Shown piece after piece: positions 1 through 7,384 of a stretch of DNA of 24,949 nt. The position numbers were made by a program, and so were the translations under genes. Numbering within the stretch: the stretch's first letter is position 1; each line of letters begins with the position of its first letter. The stretch comes from Pseudonocardia autotrophica (lineage in GTDB: Bacteria; Actinomycetota; Actinomycetes; Mycobacteriales; Pseudonocardiaceae). A model generated the notes under the pieces. That model was not told where the DNA came from, ran no database searches, and saw only the letters and a program-made list of their open reading frames with translations. The stretch spans positions 1 through 24,949 of the forward strand of contig NZ_JNYD01000050.1 of the NCBI RefSeq assembly GCF_000717175.1, given 5' to 3'.

Positions 1-71
1 GACAACGCGACCGGCTCATCCACCAACTCCACAACCTCGGCTACCGGGTCACCCTCGACAAGACCGCGTAG
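1..71 (+). CDS. C-terminal tail of a transposase (partial, IS110-like)
   Basis: An open frame enters from the left edge and stops at TAG 69-71. The visible residues end in LHNLGYRVTLDKTA. A short basic stretch followed by 'LGYxVTL' and a few small residues is the usual ending of many actinobacterial IS110-type transposases. Only 22 residues are visible and no catalytic residue lies inside the window, so the family assignment rests on this tail alone. The next genes are truncated, which fits a mobile element having been active here. Another transposase family, or an unrelated protein, is possible. Confidence 0.4.
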   Translation, partial: QRDRLIHQLHNLGYRVTLDKTA

Positions 72-120
72 CCCGGCTGCGGTCGATTCTCTTCACAGGC
101 GACCCGTGGTCGAACGGACC

Positions 121-136
121 CTCCCGGGATCGGGAG
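121..136. terminator. Small hairpin between transposase tail and minus-strand gene remnant
   Basis: CTCCCG, loop GGAT, CGGGAG form a perfect 6-bp stem in the 109-bp gap between the transposase stop and the stop of the minus-strand remnant. It could end transcription from either side. There is no T-run, so it may be only an incidental inverted repeat. Confidence 0.25.
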
Positions 137-180
137 TGCCGTTCGCGCCGGTGGGCGAGGCCGGTCCGATCCGCAAGACC

Positions 181-424
181 TCAGGCGATGAAACCGTGGT
201 CGCGCAGGAAGTGCGCCGCGGCCTCCTCCGGCCTGCGCCGCTGCAGAGCGACCATGCCGTTGAGCTCGATCACCGTGTCCTCGGTGAGCTGGGCACCGAG
301 CGCTTTCGCGATGTCGGAGAGCGCAGGGTGCTCCTGATACACCTGCTCCCGCGTGGTGAGCCTGGCGAGCTGGGTGATGTGGAAGTTCCTGTCGCCCCGG
401 AGCAGGGTGAGGGCGGCCCGCGAC
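181..424 (-). pseudogene. C-terminal remnant of a glycine betaine/osmoprotectant-binding protein (OpuAC/OsmX type)
   Basis: Reading leftward on the minus strand, the frame gives LRGDRNFHITQLARLTTREQ, then ALGAQLTEDTVIELNGMVAL, then RRPEEAAAHFLRDHGFIA, with the stop at 181-183. The pattern 'L.aqLTtedvieLN..V...g..PeeaA..fL' is the classical C-terminus of OpuAC-type substrate-binding proteins, which deliver quaternary amines to an ABC permease. Only about 80 residues of the usual ~300 are present. The N-terminal lobe and lipoprotein signal are missing, because upstream of about 424 the DNA belongs to a ptsI fragment on the other strand. I therefore call it a dead 3' remnant. The exact breakpoint is uncertain by 20-30 bp. 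Confidence 0.6.
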
Positions 425-1024
425 GCACCGGTGAGCTTGATGTTCCCCATGGTGAGCACACTCGAGGAGCTGTTCGCCGCCCGGCGTCTGCTCGACGAAG
501 CCGTGACGGCCGTCGGGGGCGGACATCCACCGGGGCTGCTGGTCGGGATGATGGTGGAGGTCCCGGCCGCAGCTTTGCGCGCCGGATCGTTCGCCCCACA
601 CGTCGACTTCTTCAGCGTCGGAACGAACGACCTCACGCAGTACACCCTGGCGGCCGAGCGCGGCAACCCCGCTGTGGCCGGCCTCGGCGACGCGCTCGAT
701 CCGGCCGTCCTACGGTTGATCGACGCCGTCTGCCGGGGAGCAGACGGCCGCGCACCGGTCGCGGTGTGCGGCGAGCTGGCGGCGGACGAGCGGGCCGTGG
801 GGGTGCTCGTCGGGCTGGGCGTCCGAGAGCTGAGCGTCGGCCCCGCGGCGGTGCCCACCATCAAGGAGGCGGTGCGCGCCGTCGACGGCGACACCGCAGC
901 CGTGCTCGCGGGCCGCGCGCTGGCCGCGCACAGCCCACGCGGCGTCCACGACCTGCTTGGCACCGGTGCGCCGAGCGGCGGCACCCTCACCGCCGACGCG
1001 CAACATTCTCGAACGGACTATTGA
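410..1024 (+). pseudogene. ptsI: 3' fragment of PTS enzyme I (phosphoenolpyruvate-protein phosphotransferase)
   Basis: The frame carries landmarks of the C-terminal PEP-binding barrel of enzyme I: SLMFPMVSTLEEL, GMMVEVPAAAL, DFFSVGTNDLTQYTLAAERG, PAVLRLIDAVC and the active-site cysteine motif VAVCGELAAD, then GVRELSVGPAAVP. The stop is TGA 1022-1024. Intact enzyme I is about 550 residues. Here only the last ~200 are present, so the HPr-binding domain and phospho-histidine swivel domain are missing. The 5' end fuses at about 410-430 to a minus-strand opuC-like remnant. Possible starts inside the fragment (GTG 431, ATG 440) have no convincing ribosome binding site. A product, if made, could not phosphorylate HPr. 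The promoter of the next operon starts at its stop codon. Confidence 0.75.
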
Positions 1025-1051
1025 CACTCCCGCGGCGCCCCGGGTTAGTGT
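1021..1051 (+). promoter_or_regulatory. Candidate promoter of the sugar-acid catabolic operon
   Basis: TTGACA at 1021-1026 is a perfect -35 consensus. TAGTGT at 1046-1051 matches the relaxed actinobacterial -10 pattern TAnnnT, with a 19-bp spacer (TTAGTG with 18 bp is the alternative). The start codon of the first operon gene is 136 bp downstream, leaving a long leader. The -10 overlaps the candidate operator, so bound regulator would block polymerase. This is assignment by sequence pattern only. Confidence 0.5.
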
Positions 1052-1067
1052 TCAGACCACCAGATCA
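1049..1067 (+). promoter_or_regulatory. Candidate GntR/FadR-type operator, operon copy
   Basis: TGTTCAGACCA (1049-1059) differs by one base from the perfect palindrome TGGTCAGACCA, the core seen at many FadR-family operators (TGGTCnGACCA). The wider block TCAGACCACCAGATCA (1052-1067) recurs with 14 of 16 identities at 11075-11090 before the GntR gene of this operon. The overlap with the -10 suggests repression. Recurrence ahead of the regulator's own gene is the strongest argument. The binding protein is inferred. Confidence 0.55.
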
Positions 1068-1186
1068 CCTGAGATCTCGTGCCAACGGCCAGGGATCTGG
1101 GTAGGACAGCCGGCCGCCGATTCCACCCCGCGCCGGCTCGGAAGCCCCCTGGAAGCGGTCATCCGCATCACCGCAAAGGAGCAGCG

Positions 1187-1888
1187 ATGTCCTCGCTCGA
1201 CTACACCTACAAGCACATCGACGACCACATCGACCGCTCGAGGATGCTCGCCCCGACCATCGACATCGAGAAGACGATGCTGCTGGTCCTGGACATGCAG
1301 AAGGCGTGCGCAGAGCCGGACGGCGCGATGTACATCCCGAGTGTCGGTGGTGCCCCGGAGGGCAAGGACGTCATCCAGCCCGTCGTCACGGTGCTGGAGG
1401 CCTGCCGGGCCAAGGGCATCCCGGTCGTCTGGTCGCTGTGGGGCCTGCGTCCCGACGGCAAGGACGCCGGGTACGCCGACATCAAGTGGGGCCTCGAGGG
1501 TCAGTTGGCGACGTTCCCCGGAAGCTGGGGCAACGGCGGCGACGAGCTGGTCGACGAGCTCAAGCCGCTGCCCGACGAGCCGGTCATCCGCAAGCACCGC
1601 TTCAGCTCGTTCTACGGCAGCGCGCTGACCGAGTACATGCGCAAGGCGGGCTGCGACACCCTCGTCGTCGCCGGCCTCTCCACCGGCAACTGCCAGCTGG
1701 CCACCGCCATCGACGGGGCTAACCAGGACTTCAAGATGATCGTTCTCGCCGACACCACCGCGGCCATCCCGTCGGGCAAGGACGACCCGCTGGGTTACGG
1801 CCAGCACTGGGAGGCCCTGCGCCAGATTCAGGCCAATCACGGCGACGTCCGCACCAGCATCGAGTTCCTGGAGATGATCGGCGCCTGA
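1187..1888 (+). CDS. Isochorismatase-like cysteine hydrolase
   Basis: A 233-residue cytoplasmic protein of the isochorismatase-like superfamily, whose members hydrolyse amides or vinyl ethers through an Asp-Lys-Cys triad. The triad is visible: Asp36 in LVLDMQ, Lys136 in IRKHRFSSF and Cys169 in AGLSTGNCQLAT. The start is ATG 1187 because AAAGGAG lies 7-12 bases upstream; an upstream in-frame extension to 1079 lacks family similarity and would run through the leader. It is the first gene of the operon, 83 bp before a DJ-1-type gene, with a strong hairpin between them. The substrate is unknown. Its place in a sugar-acid operon suggests hydrolysis of an amide or amine-bearing form of the substrate, or detoxification, but this is inference. 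Nicotinamidase and N-carbamoyl hydrolases are sister families I cannot exclude. Confidence 0.85.
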   Translation: MSSLDYTYKHIDDHIDRSRMLAPTIDIEKTMLLVLDMQKACAEPDGAMYIPSVGGAPEGKDVIQPVVTVLEACRAKGIPVVWSLWGLRPDGKDAGYADIKWGLEGQLATFPGSWGNGGDELVDELKPLPDEPVIRKHRFSSFYGSALTEYMRKAGCDTLVVAGLSTGNCQLATAIDGANQDFKMIVLADTTAAIPSGKDDPLGYGQHWEALRQIQANHGDVRTSIEFLEMIGA

Positions 1889-1896
1889 GCGCGTCC

Positions 1897-1924
1897 CGGG
1901 GCCCGCGCGCCCGTGCGGGCCCCG
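1897..1924 (+). terminator. Strong GC hairpin between genes 1 and 2
   Basis: CGGGGCCCGC (1897-1906) pairs perfectly with GCGGGCCCCG (1915-1924) around an 8-base loop, starting 9 bp after the hydrolase stop. There is no T-tract. In high-GC bacteria such structures can terminate partly or protect the upstream mRNA, so it may set the ratio of the first gene to the rest of the operon. Confidence 0.5.
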
Positions 1925-1971
1925 CTCTCCCCTCCTGCTCACCACACCCGACGAAGAAGAAGGAGTTCCTG

Positions 1972-2511
1972 ATGTCGCTCTCCGGCAAGCGAGTCGCCCT
2001 GCTGATCGAGGACGAGTACCAGATCCTCGAGGGCTGGTACCCCTACCTGCGCCTGCAGGAGGCCGGCGCCGACGTCAAGGTCGTCGGTAGCGGCACCAAG
2101 AGCAGCTACGACAGCAAGGAGCACTACCCGATGGAGGCAGACGCCTCCGCCGCCGAGGCGTCGGCTGCCGATTTCGACGCCGTGGTCATTCCCGGCGGGT
2201 TCGCGCCGGACAACATGCGCCTGCACCCCGAGATGGTCGACCTGGTCCGGGAGGCCTACGAGTCCGGCAAGCTCGTCGCCGCCATCTGCCATGGCGGCTG
2301 GATGCTCGCCTCTGCCGGCGCCACCAAGGGCCGCAAGATCACCGGTTATCTGCCGATCAAGGTCGACGTCGAGAACGCCGGCGGCACGTGGGTTGACCAG
2401 CCGGTCGTCGAGGACGGCAATGTCATCACCTCGCGCACACCGGTCGACCTGCCCGACTTCGGCCGGGCGATCGTCAACTACCTCGAGCGCGCCTGGCCCA
2501 CGCGGGTCTGA
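1972..2511 (+). CDS. DJ-1/PfpI family protein
   Basis: A 179-residue single-domain protein of the DJ-1/PfpI (class I glutamine amidotransferase-like) family. The nucleophile elbow is AAICHGGWML with Cys106-His107, and the acidic partner lies in the N-terminal LIEDEY (Glu13 or Glu15). VVIPGGFAPDNMR precedes the elbow as in PfpI/YhbO proteins. GAAGAAGAAGGAG before ATG 1972 is a clear ribosome binding site. Family members act as glyoxalase-III or deglycase-like enzymes, isocyanide hydratases or chaperones. No signal peptide is present. In a sugar-oxidation operon, a role in handling reactive carbonyl intermediates is plausible but not shown. Only 25 bp separate it from the next gene, so co-transcription is likely. 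Confidence 0.85.
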   Translation: MSLSGKRVALLIEDEYQILEGWYPYLRLQEAGADVKVVGSGTKSSYDSKEHYPMEADASAAEASAADFDAVVIPGGFAPDNMRLHPEMVDLVREAYESGKLVAAICHGGWMLASAGATKGRKITGYLPIKVDVENAGGTWVDQPVVEDGNVITSRTPVDLPDFGRAIVNYLERAWPTRV

Positions 2512-2536
2512 CGACGTCCCGCAAAGGAGAGGGAAC

Positions 2537-3178
2537 GTGACCGATCTGAACTTGACCTCCCGCGACGCGCGGCCCCCGCTGGGCGGCTGGCTGCCGGGGG
2601 TCCGGCTGACGGAGCTGCAGACCGCGGTCCTGAACGCCGTGGCGGACGAGCTCATCCCGGGCGGCGACGGTTTCCCGGCGCCGAGCGAGGTCGACGTGGT
2701 CTCGTTCATCGCCCGGTACGTGGCCCCGGCGGGTTGGGAGCCCAGATGGTTCCCGTTCTTCGGCGAGGACCATCTGCGGGCCCGGCTCGAGGGGTTGGGC
2801 CAGGACTTCGCCGACGCCACTTCGACGGAGCAGGTGAGGGTCCTGGAAGGACTCGAGCGCGAGGATCCCGAGTTCTTCACGCGCCTGCGGGACGTCGTCT
2901 ACCACGCGTACTACTCCCGGCCCGAGGTCATCCGGGCCATGAACCGGCTCCTGCCCGCGGCCAAGGACTACCGCGACTCGCCGCAGCCCTACGGCTACTC
3001 CGACGTCATGGACGACTGGGACGACGAGCTGCTGGCCCGGGTGCGCGGCACCTACACCCGCACCGAGGACGTCCGGCGGGCCGAGATCCCTGCCGACCTC
3101 CCACACAGCGGCCGCACCGCGCAGGCGCAGCTGCCGCTCGAGACCGCCGACCCGCTGCCCGCCCCCTCGGCCGGATGA
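2537..3178 (+). CDS. Gluconate 2-dehydrogenase subunit 3 family protein, first copy
   Basis: A 213-residue protein starting at GTG 2537, with AAAGGAGAGGG 5-15 bases upstream. It looks like the small (gamma) subunit of membrane-type GMC dehydrogenases: an early LTELQTAVLNAVADELIPGGDGFPAPSEVDVVSFI-like segment (about residues 25-60, given here in outline), a central helical region, and YRDSPQPYGYSDVMDDW near residues 145-165. Canonical small subunits carry a Tat signal that exports the folded flavoprotein; none is seen here, so the complex should stay in the cytoplasm. It lies 43 bp before the first GMC gene and is probably its partner. The GFYCDPVYGGN signature of the second copy is absent, so the two are diverged and not a recent duplication. 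Confidence 0.7.
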   Translation: MTDLNLTSRDARPPLGGWLPGVRLTELQTAVLNAVADELIPGGDGFPAPSEVDVVSFIARYVAPAGWEPRWFPFFGEDHLRARLEGLGQDFADATSTEQVRVLEGLEREDPEFFTRLRDVVYHAYYSRPEVIRAMNRLLPAAKDYRDSPQPYGYSDVMDDWDDELLARVRGTYTRTEDVRRAEIPADLPHSGRTAQAQLPLETADPLPAPSAG

Positions 3179-3221
3179 GCTGGGTGGGCACCGCATCCAG
3201 GAAGCAGGAGATCGAAAGCTG

Positions 3222-4883
3222 ATGGCGGCACACACCGAGACCGACGTCCTGGTCATCGGGGCGGGCGCGGGCGGCGGCGCGATGAGCAAGCGGCTCAGCG
3301 ACGGCGGGCTCAAGGTCGTCTGCCTCGAGCAAGGCGACTGGATCCACCCGATGAGCCACCCGCACACGTACGACGGGTGGGAGATCGAGCGCCAGCGGAG
3401 CTGGTCATTCGAACCGAACGTCCGCCAGCTCCCGGAGGATTACCCGACCACCGGCAACACGACCCCCTACATCTACACCGGTGTCGGCGGCTCCACCCTG
3501 CACTACGCCGGAGCCTGGCCGCGGTTCAAGCCGGTGGACTTCCGCAAGGGCACCGAGCACGGGGTCGAGGGCACGATCGACTGGCCCATCTCCTACGAGG
3601 AGCTCGAGCCGTTCTACGCCATCAACGACGCCGAGATCGGCGTCGCGCGCCGCACCGGCGACCCGGGCAATCCGGCGCGTCCCGAGGGCTGGGGCCCGGC
3701 GAGCCGCGGAGGCAAGGTCGGGCACAAGATGGCGACCGGGTTCGACAAGCTCGGCTGGCACTGGTGGCCCGCGGACAACGCGATCCTCACCCGGGCCAAG
3801 GACGCCCGGCTGGCCTGCAACGACTGCGGCTTCTGCCTGGCCGGCTGCCCGCGGCATTCCATCGCCTCCACCGACGTGTCGTACTGGCCGAAGGCGCTGC
3901 GCAACGGCGTCGACCTGCGGGTGAACGCCCGGGTCGAGCAGATCCACGCGAAGAACGGCCGCGCGACCGGGGCGACGTACATCGACCGTGTCACCGGGCA
4001 GCGGCACGAGGTGCGGGCCGGGGTCGTGGTCGTTGCCGCGAACTCCATCGGCACGCCGCGGCTGCTGCTGATGTCGGCTCAGAAGGGCCACCCCGACGGG
4101 CTGGCCAACTCCAACGGCCTGGTCGGGACCCACTTGATGTTTCACAGCTGGTCCTTCGTGGACTTCTGGTTCGACGAGCCACTCGAGGGCTTCAAGGGCC
4201 CGGAGCCTGCGGTGCTCTACAGCCAGGAGTTCTACGACACCGACCCGTCGCGGGGTTTCGTCAACGGCTTCTCGCTCCAGGTCGGCACCGCCCTCGGCGC
4301 CGCCACCAGCGCACTGGGCACCAACACCGGCAACATCGCGCCCTGGGGAACCGGCCACCGCAAGTTCTTCAACGAGCACTTCGGGCGGCATGCGCTGATC
4401 TATGTGCAGGGTGAGGACCTCCCGGTGCGCACCAACCGCGTCACCCTCGACCCCGAGGTGAAGGACTCCAGCGGCCTGCCGGCACCGCACGTTCACTACG
4501 AGCTGCACGAGAACGACCGCCGGCTCGTGCAGTGGGGGGTCCAGCGCGCCCAGGACGCCGCCGAGGCAGCCGGCGCCGTGATCGACACGGCGACCACGGG
4601 CATCGGCGGGATCGACGGGCCGCCGCCCGGCTGGCACATCATGGGCACCTGCCGGATGGGCAACACCCCCGAGGACTCGGTCACCAACAAGTGGAACCAG
4701 ACCTGGGACCTGCCCAACCTGTTCATCGCCGACGCGAGCTCGCTCACCACGGGCGCCGCCGTCAACCCCACCAGCACGCTGCAGGCCGTCGCGGTCCGTT
4801 GCGCCGAGTACATCAAACGCCGGCACCGCGACATCGCCTCGCAGACGAAGACCCCCAGCAACGCCGAAGCGCCCGACCTGTAA
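3222..4883 (+). CDS. GMC-family FAD-dependent oxidoreductase with four-cysteine motif
   Basis: A 553-residue flavoprotein. The FAD-binding Rossmann motif VIGAGAGGGAMSKRL lies at residues 11-25, and the GMC segment GVGGSTLHYAGAWPRF at 87-102. At 199-210, CNDCGFCLAGCP holds Cys199, Cys202, Cys205 and Cys209 in C-x2-C-x2-C-x3-C-P spacing. The C-terminal catalytic pair is His472 in WHIMGTCRMG and Asn515 in AVNPTSTLQA. Relatives include gluconate, fructose and glucoside dehydrogenases that oxidise a sugar hydroxyl and pass electrons to an acceptor. ATG 3222 has AGGAG at 3206-3210. No signal peptide is present. It pairs with the preceding subunit-3 gene. The likely reaction is sugar or glycoside oxidation; substrate and electron acceptor are unknown. 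The cysteine motif resembles ferredoxin ligands but may be structural, as similar clusters occur in other GMC dehydrogenases. Confidence 0.88.
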   Translation: MAAHTETDVLVIGAGAGGGAMSKRLSDGGLKVVCLEQGDWIHPMSHPHTYDGWEIERQRSWSFEPNVRQLPEDYPTTGNTTPYIYTGVGGSTLHYAGAWPRFKPVDFRKGTEHGVEGTIDWPISYEELEPFYAINDAEIGVARRTGDPGNPARPEGWGPASRGGKVGHKMATGFDKLGWHWWPADNAILTRAKDARLACNDCGFCLAGCPRHSIASTDVSYWPKALRNGVDLRVNARVEQIHAKNGRATGATYIDRVTGQRHEVRAGVVVVAANSIGTPRLLLMSAQKGHPDGLANSNGLVGTHLMFHSWSFVDFWFDEPLEGFKGPEPAVLYSQEFYDTDPSRGFVNGFSLQVGTALGAATSALGTNTGNIAPWGTGHRKFFNEHFGRHALIYVQGEDLPVRTNRVTLDPEVKDSSGLPAPHVHYELHENDRRLVQWGVQRAQDAAEAAGAVIDTATTGIGGIDGPPPGWHIMGTCRMGNTPEDSVTNKWNQTWDLPNLFIADASSLTTGAAVNPTSTLQAVAVRCAEYIKRRHRDIASQTKTPSNAEAPDL

Positions 4884-4914
4884 CCCGCGTCCCACCTCCA
4901 CCCGACCCACCCCG

Positions 4915-4936
4915 CCCGAGGGCGCTCTCCCTCGGG
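4915..4936 (+). terminator. Hairpin between the two GMC genes
   Basis: CCCGAGGG (4915-4922) and CCCTCGGG (4929-4936) form a perfect 8-bp stem with a 6-base loop in the 109-bp gap between the GMC genes. No T-run follows. It marks the boundary between the first and second dehydrogenase modules and could be a partial terminator or a processing site. Confidence 0.45.
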
Positions 4937-4992
4937 TCCCGGGGCATACCGTCGCGCCTGGGCACAGCTGTCGGCGCGGAGAGGAGAGCATC

Positions 4993-6660
4993 GTGCATCA
5001 CGCCAAGAAGCCCGAGCCGGTCGACGCGATCGTCGTGGGACTCGGCGCCACCGGGGCCACCGCGGCCAAGGTGCTCAGCGAGTCCGGCCTCAAGGTCGTC
5101 GGCTTCGACCGCGGCCCGTGGCTGTCGGCCAAGGACCACTACTCTGGAGACGAGCTCAAGTTCGTCAACCGCAACTACCTCTGGCCCGACCCGAACCTGT
5201 TCCCGCGCACGCTGCGCCACGACGAGACCTCGGTCGCCGAACGCTTCCCGTTCTCGCCCACCCCGCAGCTCGTCGGAGGCGGCACCAACCACTGGGCCGG
5301 CTGGGTGCCCCGGCCGCGCGAGTCGGACTTCATGGTCCGCAGCCTGCACGGTGACATCGAGGGCGCAAGCCTGGCCGACTGGCCGATCCGCTACGAGCAC
5401 CTCGAGCCCTACCTCACCAAGGTGGAGTGGGAGTTCGGCATCTCCGGCATCGCCGGCGCCGACAAGTACGAGCCGTTCCGCAGCAAGGGCTACCCGAGCG
5501 AACCCCTGCGCCCGACGCGATTCGGCAAGCGCTTCTACGAGGCCTGCAACAAAATGGGGATCAACGGCTTCCCCATCCCGCACGCAATGGTGACGAACAA
5601 CCACAAGGGCCGCGACCCGTTCAACACCACCAGCTTCTGGAATCAGTACGGCGACCCGAGCACCGCGCGGTCGAACACACTGACCACGTTCATCCCCGAG
5701 GCCGTCGCCACCGGCAACTTCGAACTGCGCAGCGAGTCGTTCGTCCGCGAGATCACCGTCGGAAAGGACGGCCGGGCGACCGGAGTGATCTACATCGACC
5801 CGGACGGCAACGAGGTCGACCAGGAAGCCAACGTCGTCGTCCTCGGCCTCGGCGCCATCGAGTCCGCCCGCCTCATGCTGATGTCGACCTCCCCGCAGCA
5901 CCCCGACGGCCTAGGCAACTCCAGCGGCATGGTCGGCAAGAACGCCACCTTCCACGAGTACGTGTTCGCGGTCGGGCTGTTCGACCAGGAGATCGACGAC
6001 CCGCTCTATGGCTGGGTCGGCAACTACATCAGCGGCGGCACGTTCGAGTTCTACGAGACCGACGAGAACCGCGGGCACATCGGCGGCTGCCTGATCTCGG
6101 CGTCGCAGACCTGCCACCCGATCAACTGGGTGTTCCCGGGCCGGCCCCAGTGGGGGCAGTCGCTCAAGGACGCCGACCGCAGCTACTTCAACTTCGCGAT
6201 GAAGATCGGCGCGATCCTTCATGACATGCCGGTCGAGTCCAACCGCGTCGACCTCGACCCGACGGTGAAGGACGCCTGGGGCCTGCCGGTCGCCCGGATC
6301 ACGCACAAGCCGCACGCCAACGACGTCGCCATGAGCAAGTGGCAGGTTGACAAGAACGCGGAGATCCTGCAGGTCGCGGGCGCACGCAAGACCATCCCGG
6401 TCTACCTGGACCGCATGACCGGCAACACCTGCCACCAGCACGGGACGGCGCGCATGGGCACCGACCCGTCGACGACGGTGCTCAACGAGTGGTGCCAGTC
6501 GCACGACGTGGACAACCTCTTCGTCGTCGACGGCTCCTGCTTCCCGACCTCGACCGGCGTCAACCCGACGCTGACCATGATGGCCAACGCCTGGCGCGTC
6601 TCCGAGTACATCGCGGACATCTGGGCCAACGGCCGCGAAGAGCGCATCAACGTCGCCTGA
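4993..6660 (+). CDS. GMC-family FAD-dependent oxidoreductase, second copy without cysteine motif
   Basis: A 555-residue flavoprotein starting at GTG 4993 behind GGAGAGGAGAG. It has the FAD motif VVGLGATGATAAKVL (14-28), VGGGTNHWAGWVPRPRE (94-110) and the catalytic pair His481 in CHQHGTARMG and Asn524 in GVNPTLTMM. Where the first copy has four cysteines, this one reads HAMVTNNHKGRDPFNTTSFW (197-216) with none. Overall layout matches gluconate/glucoside dehydrogenase large subunits and also pyranose oxidase-like enzymes. No signal peptide is seen. Its stop is 28 bp before a subunit-3 gene with the canonical signature, so module two is GMC then subunit 3, the reverse order of module one. Two distinct oxidation steps, or two related substrates, are the simplest explanation. 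Which carbon is oxidised cannot be told. Confidence 0.87.
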   Translation: MHHAKKPEPVDAIVVGLGATGATAAKVLSESGLKVVGFDRGPWLSAKDHYSGDELKFVNRNYLWPDPNLFPRTLRHDETSVAERFPFSPTPQLVGGGTNHWAGWVPRPRESDFMVRSLHGDIEGASLADWPIRYEHLEPYLTKVEWEFGISGIAGADKYEPFRSKGYPSEPLRPTRFGKRFYEACNKMGINGFPIPHAMVTNNHKGRDPFNTTSFWNQYGDPSTARSNTLTTFIPEAVATGNFELRSESFVREITVGKDGRATGVIYIDPDGNEVDQEANVVVLGLGAIESARLMLMSTSPQHPDGLGNSSGMVGKNATFHEYVFAVGLFDQEIDDPLYGWVGNYISGGTFEFYETDENRGHIGGCLISASQTCHPINWVFPGRPQWGQSLKDADRSYFNFAMKIGAILHDMPVESNRVDLDPTVKDAWGLPVARITHKPHANDVAMSKWQVDKNAEILQVAGARKTIPVYLDRMTGNTCHQHGTARMGTDPSTTVLNEWCQSHDVDNLFVVDGSCFPTSTGVNPTLTMMANAWRVSEYIADIWANGREERINVA

Positions 6661-6688
6661 GAGCCCCGAGAGAGGAAAGGAGGACGTC

Positions 6689-7384
6689 GTGACCCTGAAG
6701 GCCGACTGGGAGATCGTCGGTTCCCCGATCGACCCCGACTCCGACGAGCGCCTGTTCTTCACCCAGCAGGAGTGGGACACGATCGAGGCGGCCGCCGCCC
6801 GCATCATCCCCAGCGACCACGACCCCGGTGCCCGTGAGGCACGCGTGGTGGTGTTCATCGACCGCTACCTGTCGGGTATCGACTACATCTTCGCCGCCGC
6901 CGACGGCAGCGGCTTCCTTAAGCTGACCGGCAAGTTCGCCGACGCCTGGCGGGCGCGCATGTACGACATGCAGCGGACCTACCGCGAGGGCATCAAGGCG
7001 CTCGACGCCGTCGCCCAGGAGCAGTTCTCGAAACCCTTCAAGCACCTCGCGGAGGCGGAGCAGGACCTCGTGCTGGAGGCCTACTCCGGCGCTCCGAAGC
7101 CCAGCCCGGTGACCCTCGGCGCGAGCCTGGCGGTCGGGACGTTCCTGCAGGGCACGTTCGACCAGGGGCTACCGTTCTTCGAGGCGCTGTGCCTGCACGT
7201 CCGCCAGGGCTTCTACTGCGACCCCGTCTACGGCGGCAACAAGGACCGGATGGGCTGGAAGGTCATCGGCTTCCCCGGACCGGACTCGCTCAAGGACACG
7301 ATGGACGGCACGTACAGCACTTCGCAGTACTTCGTCGAGTCCTACGACTGGGCCGACCTCGTCCCCCATCTGAAGGCCAGCTGA
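6689..7384 (+). CDS. Gluconate 2-dehydrogenase subunit 3 family protein, second copy
   Basis: A 231-residue small subunit starting at GTG 6689 after AAAGGAGG. The family signature near the C-terminus is clear: VRQGFYCDPVYGGNKDRMGW followed by KVIGFPGPDS (about residues 171-200), preceded by FFTQQEWDTIEAAAARIIPS near residues 20-39 and a helical core. Canonical members form a complex with a GMC flavoprotein and a cytochrome and carry a twin-arginine signal; neither a Tat motif nor a cytochrome gene is present here. Its TGA overlaps the ATG of the dehydratase by one base (TGATG), so the two are translationally coupled. Confidence 0.85.
   Translation: MTLKADWEIVGSPIDPDSDERLFFTQQEWDTIEAAAARIIPSDHDPGAREARVVVFIDRYLSGIDYIFAAADGSGFLKLTGKFADAWRARMYDMQRTYREGIKALDAVAQEQFSKPFKHLAEAEQDLVLEAYSGAPKPSPVTLGASLAVGTFLQGTFDQGLPFFEALCLHVRQGFYCDPVYGGNKDRMGWKVIGFPGPDSLKDTMDGTYSTSQYFVESYDWADLVPHLKAS

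Noticed and set aside
1..1024. A composite transposon bounded by the left transposase tail and the right IS256 element.
   Set aside because: The two elements appear to be of different families, and IS256 has its own perfect 8-bp duplication, showing it inserted alone. No matching element ends were found around the operon.
106..1104. Long arginine-rich open frame on the plus strand over the opuC and ptsI remnants.
   Set aside because: Its composition is that of an out-of-frame shadow in high-GC DNA, and the ptsI frame with catalytic motifs lies over the same bases.
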